Positions 36,700 to 48,600 of a stretch of 64,000 nt of DNA are shown here, in pieces. Both the position numbers and the translations under genes were made by a program. The notes under the pieces were generated by a model. That model saw only the letters and a list, made by a program, of their open reading frames with translations. It made no database searches and had not been told where the DNA came from. The first letter of the stretch is position 1. Every line of letters starts with the position of its first letter. Origin of the DNA: Camarhynchus parvulus (Eukaryota; Chordata; Aves; Passeriformes; Thraupidae); NCBI RefSeq assembly GCF_901933205.1, contig NC_044590.1, positions 2,247,501 to 2,311,500 of the forward strand. The letters are read 5' to 3'.

Positions 36700-39600
36700 G
36701 TCCGGGAGGGGGGGATCCGTGAGGGCTGGGGGGCTGCGGGGAGGGGAAAGCCCGGCCCGGGGCCCCTGTGTTAGTGTGGCGCTGGTGGCGGCTCAGGGCG
36801 GGGCCTGTGTGCTGTGGGGAGGGGGTTGGACGTGAATTCAGCAAGGCCAAGGGTGACAACAGCCCCGGGAGCGCTGCGGGCTGGGGAGGGGATGGAGAAT
36901 TCCTGAGGGAGCTGGGAAGGGAATGGAGAATCCCCGAGGAGCTGGGAAGGGAATGGAGAATTCCCGAGGAGCTGGGAAGGGAATGGAGAATTCCTGAGGA
37001 ACTGGGAAGGGAATGGAGAATCCCCGAGGAGCTGGGAAGGGAATGGAGAATCCCTGAGAGAGCTGGGAAGGGAATGGAGAATTCCCGAGGAGCAGGGAAG
37101 GGAATGGAGAATCCCTGAGGAGCTGGGAAGGGAATGGAGAATCCCTGAGGAGCTGGGAAGGGGCTCACCTGGAGCAAAGGAGGATCCCCAGGGATCTTTC
37201 CCCTCTCTGGAATTCCCTGCCAGGAGGGGACAGGTCCCAGGAACAGGGACAGGAGCAGAGGGAACGGCCTCAGGCTGGCCCAGGGCAGCTCAGGGTGGGC
37301 ACAGCAGGAATTTCCCCGTGGAAAGGGGGTCAGACAATGGAACTGCTCAGGGAGGTGCTGGAGAACTGATCAGGAATTTTACCAAAATCTTTGGCTGAAG
37401 TTATTTTATGAATTAACTCGGAGTGCACAAAGCAGGTTTGGTAAGAAAGCTGGGGGTTTGATGAATGCTTCAAGTATGAGCTGATTTTATGCTTAAATAA
37501 TGTACAGATTTTTTAACTAATGAGGTTTTTTTTCCCTCCAGGTTGACAAAGTTGCTGAGTTGGTGGCCAGGTGGTTTTACTGTGCCCTGAGCCAGGAGAA
37601 GCTGCGTCGGCCCATCGTGGCCTGTGAGCTGGGCAGGTGGGAATGCTGCCGTGGACTCCTCAGGAGTTAAAATAAAAAATTATAAATTCTAAATACAATA
37701 TTAAATATTGTAAAATTAACTAAAATATATTAAATTAACTTTACATAAGATCAATTAAAATTATAAATATAAATTCTAAATACAAAATTAAATAATATGT
37801 AATTAATTAAGATATGTTAAATTAATTCAATATAAAAATATGAAATAAATTGAAATTATACATATAAAATTATACATCCAAAATTAAATATTATAAATTA
37901 TAAATATTAATTAAAATATATTAACGTAAAAATTAATTTTGTATATTAAATATTAATTGTATTATGTATTATAATGTATTAGTATATTAAAAATAGTTAT
38001 ATAAATATATAATCGATAATTTAATTTATTAGTAATTTAATTTAATTGATTCATAATTGAACTTAAATATCAAATTCTAGATCCAAAATTAAATAATATA
38101 AAATTAGTTGAAATATATTAAAATCCAATCTAATGTATTATATAAAATATTAATTATATAGTATATTGTATTATAACATCATATTAATGTATTAGAATTA
38201 ATTATATATAAAAATATAAAATCAATTAAAGTTATAAATATAAAATGATAAGTACAAAACAACATGGCCACCCAATATAACCACTGGGATTTTTCTGTTA
38301 CAGGCTGTACAACAAAGATGCCATCATTGAATATTTGTTGGACAAATCCCCTGATAAAACCCCCATGGAATCTGCATCCCATATCAAGAGCATTAAGGTA
38401 ACCCAGCTTGTGTTTCATGTGAGAATTAAAACAAAATGGTAAATTCCTGAGTCATGCTGTAACTATAGATTAAAGTGTTCAGACAACAAAACACCGTGGC
38501 AGAAATGTTATGGATTGTTATCATGGCTCAAAAATCACGGGGAAAAAAGCTGAAGGTCTCACAGAATTCCCAGAATGACCAGGTTGGAAGAGACTTTCCA
38601 GATCATCGTGTCCAGCCCAGCCCCAGCACCTCAGGCAGACCCTGGCACTCAGTGCCACATCCAGGCTGTTCAAACACATCAGGGATGGGGACTCCACCAC
38701 CTCTCTGGGCAGAACATTCCAGAACTTTATCACCTTTCTGGGAAAAAACTTTTCCTGATATCCACCCTGTATTTCCCTTGGTGCAGCTCGAGGCTGTGTG
38801 CTCTGGTTCTGCCAGTTCCTGCAGAAAGAGCCCAGCCCCAGCTGAGCACAGGCACCTTTCAGGAGCTGTGCAGAGTGATGAGGGCAGCCCTGAGTCTCCT
38901 TTTCTCCAGGCTGAGCACCCCCAGCTCCCTCAGGGGCTCCTCTCAGGGTTTGTGTTCCCAGCCCCTCTCCAGCCCCTCCATGTCCTTCCTGAACTGGGGA
39001 CCCAGAACTGGGCCCAGCACTGGAGCTGTGCCCTGAGCAGTGACCTCCCTGCTCCTGATGCAGGTTTGTGTTTTTCCTTTGCAGAACGTGACGGAGCTGC
39101 AGCTGGTGGATAACCCAGCCTGGTGTGGGGACAAGGAGAGCATCAAGGGGGACAAGTACGATGACCTGCAGGCTGCACGCTTCATCTGCCCCGTGGTGGG
39201 GCTGGAGATGAACGGCAGGCACAGGTCAGGGCTCTGCAAACTGCACACAGAGCAGGGGAACTGCCTGGGAAATGGAAATCAGGAGCTAACCCAGGGCTGG
39301 GGGAGAATATCTGCCTGGCTGTCAGCTTTCAAGCTTGAACTTTCAGAGTTCAAGAGGCTTCTGGGTGTCCTTTCATGGTACATTTAAGAGGAAAGATGAA
39401 AGTTCACCTTTTCCTGAATAAATTGAGATGTGTAATGAAGGAGAAAGGGCAGTGTTGGCAGAGAAAAAGTGCCTAAAGGTTGTTTGGGGGGTGAAGCACA
39501 GGAGATGGGATGTGACCTCCCTTGGAGTCACATCAAGCAGTTGGAATCATGGATTGATTTGGGTTGGGAGGGACCTTAAAGCTCCGGTGCCCTGGGTTTC

Positions 39601-42600
39601 CACACTCCAGTGCCACCCCTGCCATGGGCAAGGACACCTCCCACTGTCCCAGGGGGCTCCAAGCCCCATCCAGCCTGGCCTTGGGCACTGCCAGGGGTCC
39701 AGGGACAGCCACAGCTGCTCTGGGCAAGAATATTCCTGCCCAAAATCCCATCCATCCCTGCCCTCTGGCAGTGTGAAGCCATTCCCTGTGTCCTGTCCCT
39801 CCATTCCTGGTCCAAACTCTCTCTCCATCCTTCCTGGGGCTCCTCCAGGCCCTGCAAGGCCACACTGAGCTCACCCCAAAGCTTCTCCATGTGAACAATG
39901 CCAGCTCTGCCAGCCTTTCCTCACATTCTGTCTCTCCCTGTGCTAGGATCAGACTGGAGATGGATTCTCTGTCCCAACCCTGCAGTAAATCTGTATTTTA
40001 CTGCTCTGGGGCAGGGAATTTCCTCACAGCCTGGTTTGGGCAGAGCAGCAACCTCTTTGTCACCTGAGGGATGAGGAGTTCACAGCTTAATGGTTGCACA
40101 GAATTTCTTCCTGCACAGAGGAATTAGCCAGGAGATACTCAAGATAAAAAACCAAAATGCCTATTGTGATTTAACGTAGCCAATATTTTTCATTCATTTT
40201 TTATATTGTGCAAATTAATAATAAATTAATTACCCACTTAACTATGCTGATAGTTTGATTAGGAGCAAGAACTTGTGAAGAAGGTGGGCTGTGACCTGCC
40301 AGCACTGCACAGATCTCTCCTAGTTCCCCAAAAATTATTGTGTGTTGTCTTTTCTTGGAAGGTTTTGCTTCCTGAGAAACTGTGGCTGTGTGTTCTCTGA
40401 GCGTGCTCTCAAGGAAATTAAAGCAGAAGTTTGTCACAAGGTGAGTTTTTGCAGCTGTGGAAGCAGTTGGGCCATCTGTGTTTTTATACAATAGCATTTG
40501 CTGCTCTAAAAAGGGAGTTTTTAATCTCAGTATGCAAATTGAAATGGAACTTGTGGAAGTTCTGTTCCATGATGGCCTCAAGTATTTCTTCATGGCCTTT
40601 TTAATTAAAAAAATATTCTAAATAATTATAAAAGTGAGTATTTTTGTTCTCAGAGTTATATTGTGCAGTAACTACTTTTTTTCCCAATATTTGGTACTAA
40701 TTTCAGTTTTTTAAAGGGATATTGGTTTGGTTCTGGGAGTTTTGTTTGATGGGTAATTTTTTCTTCCTGAATGCACATGGCTTGTGTTTTCTCAGTACCT
40801 GTTCTATGGTTAAACTGGTTGTATGTTCACGTTATGTTTTGTATTTTTGAAGGACGTTGGGCATTGGTTTTTTTTTTATTTCTGGGTTGAGCCAACTTTG
40901 TAGAATTCTCAGCAGTTCTGTAAATTATTGTAGAAAATACTGACCTAATTTCACATAGCTGGTCTCATTGTACAGTTTTTTTTGTAGCTAAGGACAATGA
41001 TAAAATAGCAAATACCCTTTTTTCCTATCACTGCTTTCATTATCAGCAAGATTTGTGGTGAGAGTTGCCCCACTTGGGCAGTTATTTAATTTCTGTGAAC
41101 ACCCTGATATTGGATAAAATATGGAGTATATTTATATTAAACAAGACCTGGGAAGGAAACACTTTTGTCTTGGTAAATTGTTGAATACTGTAAGGTTTAA
41201 TCTCCTTTTGCTGCTTTCGGTGCTCATTTTGTTCTGTCCTAATGGCTTTGTTTCCTCTTGGCAGATAATCATTTATTTTTAACAAGGTTTTTTTGTTTGC
41301 ATCTAAATTTTTGTTGATGGATAAGTGTAACCAGAGCACAAAATGCAGGAATGAGATGTTTTGTCCATGGTTTGGCCAGTCTGATAATTTTATAAAAACC
41401 AAATGAATCTCACATATTTTTCCCATGGCTTTTTTTTTAGTAATGAGTATTTGGCATGCAGCTGGAAATTCTTCATAATATTCAGAAAGATTCTTCTAGA
41501 AATAATTGATATAATATTTAATCTCTCATCCTCTCATGGCTGGGTTTTGATGCACAAAGACAATGGTAACCAGCTCAGAGAACACACTGAGTAAGAGAGA
41601 TTTGGCAGATTTTTGGGTGTATTCTGATGCTGTTCTCCTTCACAATCAAGAAGGGGAATAGAATCTTCTGACCAGGTTGCTGTGCTTTGTGGTATCTCAC
41701 AGTTTGTTTATGTCCAAAGCACTAGACTAATTAGCAGCATTAGAAATTATGCTTTAATTTGGAAGCTGACTCTCTAAGAAGCTCCTATGGATGTAAAATA
41801 TGCTAGAAGTGGTGTGGGGACAGGAATGAGGTTCTGGGATTGGTGCTGGAAGTCCTGCTGGGGGTCACTTTGAAAGTTACATTTAACTTTCAAAAATGTA
41901 ATCAAAGATTACATTTTAAATGTACTTTCTTGGATCACTCCAGAGTTTATTTTGGACTTGTTTTCAGAGTCAAGTAAACACAGACTTGAACTAGTGCCCT
42001 AACTATTCAGCTCTGTGCCATAGCAAACACTTAACCCCAGGTTTAAGTTAGATATGAAGCTTTCTGAAATTTAGATATGAAGCTTTTCTGAATTTATGCC
42101 CAGGGCTGTCAGATCCAGAGCTGGGTGTGCAGCAGTGGTTCCAGGGTGACTTTGGAACTTCGGCTCCTAGGGCACCAAATTAACAAATATTTGCTGAGGT
42201 CTGATTGAGCAACTCTTAACGTAATAACACAGAATTCATGAAAGCTTTTCATGCGTGTTTCAAGGTGATGTGGTCATGCTAATCACAATAATGAGCTGAA
42301 TACGATTTCTTATTACTTGGGAATGGTTTATTGATGATTTTCCTAAAATTTTGTTTCAAATCCAAAATCCTTTAAGCAAAGAAGGTCATGCTGCAAAGAT
42401 ATTCCAAGTCATACCAAAATTGTATTTTCAGAGGCCTTTTTGTGCAGGTTTTTTGCCTGGTTCAGTTTTTGCAAAAGGAGCCCATGATATACAGTGCCTG
42501 GCTATTGAACTTTTCATTTTAATTCAATTTGGAAGCGATGCACAACAATTGTTCTTTGTGGTGGTGCCAGGGGTGAAAGCTGGAGACTGGATTTGCTGCA

Positions 42601-45600
42601 CTGATGGCAACAAGGAACCTGCCATTCTCATTTTAAAAGACATCACGGAGTGGATAAATGCTGGCAGTGCCCTACAGTGGACTGGAGAGAAATTAATTAT
42701 GAATATTGCTGTGATTAGTACATGCCAGACACCCATTAGCTTCAGTAATGGTTTGGAGAGAGACTCTCAACAAGCTCAGCGTGAACATGTGCCTGGCTTT
42801 TATTTTCCTTTTCTTTTTTAGCTTTATTTCCCTCCATAAAAAAAAAACTATCTCCAGCAATATTTAGCCACAGGATAAGTCGTGGATTATCCATGAAACC
42901 GAGCACAGGCCTTTGGGTTGAGTTTGTAAATAAATAGGGACCAGATGGCCTTCTTTAGGTTAAAGTTCATTTGCAAGAAATGATGTTTCCAATAAACTTG
43001 TGTGGGAAAATGAGGAGTAAAGTTCCAGCAACCTGGGAATAAGTTTGGAACAAGGAACTTTCATGTCCTGTTGTTGGGTTGTTTGATTTTTTTGGGGAAG
43101 AGGCTCAGTCTGTAGCCAGTTTTCTTCTAAAAACTCAGGGGTGTTTTGGGTGCATATTGAAGATTGCATTGAAATTGCTCCTTTTAAAATTTTTTTTATT
43201 TAATTTTTATTAATTATTTGCAGTTTTTAATCAAGTGAGTTGTCCAGGTGTTACTGCACTTGCTGCAGGCTCTTTGCTTCTCTCAGTCAGGGATGGAAAA
43301 ATGTTTGCAAAATGGCTTTTTGCTCAGTTTTCCTGTAATCCCTGGCCTCAAATCTTCCCTGTCTCCTTGCCCTAAACTCCTGCAGAGACTCAGAACAGAC
43401 CTGGAGATAAACATGTGCTGCAGGATCCTTCTGTTATTAGGAGCAAAGCCTGGGAAGGGCAGCAGTGATGTTGCCATGCTACAAAATGAAATTAGGGATG
43501 TGGCTGGCCATGGGAAACAAAAACAACCCCTCACCCCCCAGTGGCACGGGCTGTGTCACAAGCTGGTTTTCACTCATGTACAAGCTTTGAAATTTCAGCA
43601 AAACATTTCACGAGACATTCAGTGGCCATGGCTTTAATTTGTTATTTCTCCGTATTTTATCTTTGTTCAGTCACTGCTTCCATTTTATTATTTTCATGCT
43701 TTGGCCGTGAACATGAGGAATATTGATGTTCCAGCTACATAAGTCTCTTAATGGATGATGAACTTCCCCCCTTGATTTCAGGCATTCTTGGGAATGAACC
43801 CATTGCTACCAGAATAAATAAACCCCGTTTATGTGCAGGATTGTGCTTTACCCTCGATGCACAGTGAAGCTGTGGCTGTAAATATCCACATTTTCTGCTG
43901 TTTCCTGCCCAGGATCTGCTGGGGAGGGGCTGGGCTCACACATCCAGCTGCATGTTGAAGGGGCTGTGCTCCTGCAGGCGCCAGTGCTGCTCGATGGGCA
44001 CCTGAGCCCGGCGCAGCACCTTGAGCCGCAGCCGCCGCTCCAGGCACTCCAGGGCCAGGGGGTTCCTGCCAGCCTCAAACTTGTTGGCAAACAGATGAGG
44101 GGACTCAATAATCCACTGCAGATCCCCCAGGCCATAAATGCAGATGTCTCTGACGTAATGACCTGCAGAGATAAATTGGAGAGGTGTGGCAGCAGCGGCA
44201 AGATGAGCGGAAGCGTTTTTTAAAAAGAGTTTTTCACCTTGGGATTTCTGCATAGAAATGGAGCTGGAGGATAATGCCACAATATCATAAAGATATTTAT
44301 AATGTTTATGTTTTGCATAAATAGATGATTATTACCTCCTGCTGTTTCCCTGCCATGTTGCTCTGCTTAATAAAATCTTGTAGGTGAGCATCAGATGTTC
44401 TGAGCTCCTACTGGGATTCCCTGCTCAATCACACCCGGGCTCAGCTTGCACACTTGGGGATTTTAATTATTTCTGCATGCTTTCCGTGTGGTCAGCACTA
44501 TTCTATCTTATTGTTGTTCAAATTGAAGGGATTTAAACCAATGTTGATGAAAGTTCCTGACAAACATCCTTGTCAAGTAAAGCCCCTCCACTGAGAAGTG
44601 AACAGACAAATTAGTGCATTGGTAATTAGGGGCTGAAAGAAGGATTGTCAGTGTATAGATACTGTACTCTTATCAAAATATATAAAATATGTAACTAATC
44701 TATTAATATAACATATATATCAAAATCTCTTTAATTTTATATAGTGCAGCAATTTATAGGGTGCCTTGTTTTATTTAACACTTCCAAAATAAATTATATA
44801 TGACCACTGAGGCACATTTAATAGGGGACTTAAATAATATGTAATCAATTAATGCTCACCAGTGAATGAAATTTAAGTTCATGATCAAAATTCACGTTAC
44901 CTTTGCAGCCTTTGTGTGAGAGCCCTTCTTGATCTTTCCATTTAATGGCTCTTAGGTCTCCTTGCCAACCTGCATTGGGTGTAGCCCCTGGAGCATCTTT
45001 CAAAACAAAAGGCTCTGATAAGATTCTTTTCTACTTATTACAGGGCAAATTTTCACTGCTGGACACTTCTTAACTGCAGTCACATTAAGTATTTATTTGC
45101 TGATATTTATGTCATAAGAACAGGTGTCATTCTCAGTATTATTACTTTTTAAAATTTCTTTAGAGCAAAAGCTTTCATGAAGCAAAAAACTATTTAACCA
45201 GAATTTTTCCAACTCCTGGTCTGCACTGAACTAACCATTTCCTGCAATCAAGCTTTCTCAGCCACCAGATAGGACTTTTCAAAAGGGCAGCAGCAAAGCT
45301 GAAGAAATGACTTTATTTCTGCATTTCAGAGCTGTTCAGCTCCGAGCTCACAGCCTCTCCCTGCCCTGCTGGGCTTATTTGTGGCAGAGATGCCCAAGTC
45401 TTACCAGGTAAACGATTGAGGGTGACCCAGTAGTGCTCATCAGGGCTGTAGGTGTCCCTGGACCACTCCAGCAGAGCTTTAGCCCGGGCATCACTCAGTG
45501 TGAACTCCACAAAGGCCTTGCTGAGGATGTAATAGGCACTGCCAAAGTAGATGGTCAGGTTATATGGGGGCTGAGCTTTCCTGACCTTTGCTGGGTACAC

Positions 45601-48600
45601 GTAGGGCACTCCAGAGTGCACAAACTCCCTGTAGCTGACCTCGGTCCTGTGCTTCACATGCAGCGGCTGCACTATCCCAGGAGTGATGTTTTTACCATTC
45701 CACTTAGTTTTTATATATTGTATGATTTCTTTATTTGTTTTCAGGGGGTAATCTTGCCCACACAGATTAATAACATAATTCCACTGAACTTTGGATTTAA
45801 CGAGGTCTCTCATGCAATTAATGTCAGCTTGTAATCTTGAAAACCCTGCATAAACAACGTGTTCTCTTTTGGAGGAAATAAAAATATTTTCAAAGCAGTT
45901 AACGATGTTCTGTACAGCAGTTTTATAACCTCTGGGTGACTTTTCATCAATGTGGATGCAGTAAATATTCTGAGGCATATAAATAGCTCTTAGCAGCCTC
46001 ACAAACATTTCCAGCTCCTTGTGAATTGTAATAATGTATGCCAAGGAGAAATTTCCTTCTTCCTCTGACAGTGGTTTGGTGATAAAATGCAGAGTCTTCA
46101 GAACTGTGGAGCAGCTGCAGGAAGTCTGAATGCAGCTGAGGGCTTTGGGCTGGTAGGACTTCTGACAAAAGTTTCCAATTTTAGAGGCTGCAGGTTTCCC
46201 CACAAAAAGAGCCGAGCAAAGTTCATCGGGGTAAAAACCACACTCTGCTCTTTTGACCTGGAATTTTTGGTCATCTGACTCGTCATAAAGTGGAACCGTT
46301 AGGTAAATGAAGGTGTAGATGAACATACAGACAGCAACACACACTAAAAATCTTGATTTCTTTGCATGAAGTGGGTTCATCTTTCACTTCCAGCTCCTGT
46401 CTTCTTATCATAGTCCAATTAAACATTCAGATCATCTGAAAGGAAAAGTGAGATCGAGGGAAAGAACCTGTTAATTTTTTTAATAGATGCCACGTTAGTG
46501 CTGCATTTATAAATGTTGGGATTACTACCAGGAGGAGCTGTGTGTGCACTCAGCCCTGGGAATGCAGAGCCACGAGGCAGGAATTTTGTCTTTCCAGGAC
46601 AAAATGATCTGAAAATGATACAAAAGGACCCAAAATGGCTTTGAATTCTTCACTGCTTGACCAAGGGGTCTCAGCCCCTCAGGTGGGAGATTCCTGTGCT
46701 CAGAAGTGAGCTCGGAGTGCTCAGGAGCAGCTGCTGCTGAGATTTCCTCAAGGCCTGGGAAACTTGAAGTTCTGCCAGAGGATCAGAATTCAGTAAATTA
46801 AATCAACAGAAATTTTATTAAATAAACAGAAGGAAGAGGCTAAAACGTAATCCACGAAATACACTGGGTTTTATCCTTATAAAGTCAGCTAATGTTTCTG
46901 ACTTGGAGATTTTTATTTTTTTTCCTCTGACATCTTCGTATTTGAGCTTTGGAAAACTGAACAAGGGGACAACACTCATTTCTTATTTTTGGTATTTGTG
47001 CATACCCTGAGATAAGGACACAATGCCAGTACTGGCATTCTGAGATAACCAGTTTGCAGCAGTATTAGCACAGGAGTTTTTCCATTGTGGATTTTTCCTT
47101 ACCTTTGCCTTGTTGAACAGTCAGAAGAATGAGAGTGCAGCAGCCCTGAATCCCACAGCAATTACATGAAGTCTTTATCCTTGAAGCACAAAATTCTAGA
47201 GAAGAATACCAAGGAGAAGGTGCATCAACTCCCATTGAGCTCAATAGTTATTTTTTTAAAAGATTTTAAATTTATTTTAAAGGTAGTTAATTTTCTCTTC
47301 TTTCATTCAATGACTTTTTGAAACAAAATTTGCATTGAAATATTTTACATTTTGCAGCTGTCAAAATCATGAAGTATTTGGCTTTACACAAGAACAGAGA
47401 AAAATAGATTTTTGTAAGGATAGTTTCATTAGAAGAATGCTGCTGTGGTTAGAAGGCTTGAGATTTTCATTAGAAAGAAGTGGAAAATACTTTTTTTAAA
47501 TAAAAAAATCAGTATCTCCCTTAAAAGCTTGAAAATAAAGAGGCCATTGTAGTTAAAGCAGCAACGAGACATAAAATTCAAAAAGCATCAAGAAAACAAA
47601 TCGAAACGAGGGAAGGCATCCTCCATATTCTCACATTTTTAAGATCTTATTAGGCTGTTGGGAAAGAATGTATTTATCTTTTGCTCCTTACTGGTATGCA
47701 CTGGATTTCATGCTGGAATGGTGCCTCCTTCCCACTGAGCATTCCAGAAAGCAGAGCTGGCTGTTAGGTGCAGGGCTCCTCCATTTTCCTGGGATGTTCT
47801 TTAGGCAGCTCAAAGGAAAACAGGAGGCAGTCAGCTCCCAGGAGAAGATTTTTGCCTTGGAGCTCCTCAGGGATCCATTTACTGGGTAAACAACCTTGAT
47901 GGGAGCCTTCCATCCATCCGAGCAAAAAGCTGCAGCAAATCAAGTCCGTGGCAACCTCTGGATGCTGTGCAGAAAGCAGGAGAGCAGGGATGCCACTGCA
48001 AGGGGAAAAGCAGGATTTCTGCATTAAAAGTGGCATTAAATCCATTAATTTCATTTTCACAGAATCCTCTCTGTGCCAGAGCCCAGAGGGGTTTCTGTGA
48101 GGACCATGATGTACATACCCAGGGGCTGGATTTGGGGAAACACTGATTTCTGTGGAGCCCTAATTACCCTCATTACACAATACTACTTAAACTTATGAAG
48201 AAGAAGGTGAAGAAGGAGGTAAAAAAGAAGGACTACCTTCTGCTCTAAAACTGCTGTTTTGCTTTATATACATTACTATATTCTAAAACTTGAAATTTGA
48301 AGTTTTCTATGTGACATTACACACTTTTATTCAAACTACACGCTTAGAATCTCAGTTCTGTTATTTAATTTTGGAAGCTTGCTTTATGGCTTCAAGTTAA
48401 ATGTAGTGTTCTCTTGGGGGTTAGTGTCTGGTAGTACAGAAAGTTTAAAATTCTTAGCAGCTAGGGTTCTAACAGAGCTGGACTTGGACAGACTTTATTC
48501 TGGGGGAATAACTCACAGGAGGAACATTGAGATTCCTCTGAATTAGTGAATGTCATGAGATCTCTGGGGTGTCACAGGGAAGGTTCATTCTGAATGTAAG

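Noticed and set aside
36890..37177. Open frames over the RTF2 intron 1 VNTR
   Set aside because: A 30-bp period keeps any frame open; this is CR1-derived repeat.
38475..39222. Open frames of 212 and 233 codons upstream of RTF2 exon 4
   Set aside because: They lie in CR1 sequence (minus orientation) and do not resemble the reverse transcriptase or any host gene.
42351..42821. 156-codon open frame in RTF2 intron 5
   Set aside because: No recognisable domain, no flanking splice or promoter support, and AT-rich composition like the intron. Probably chance; a protein search of related birds would settle it.
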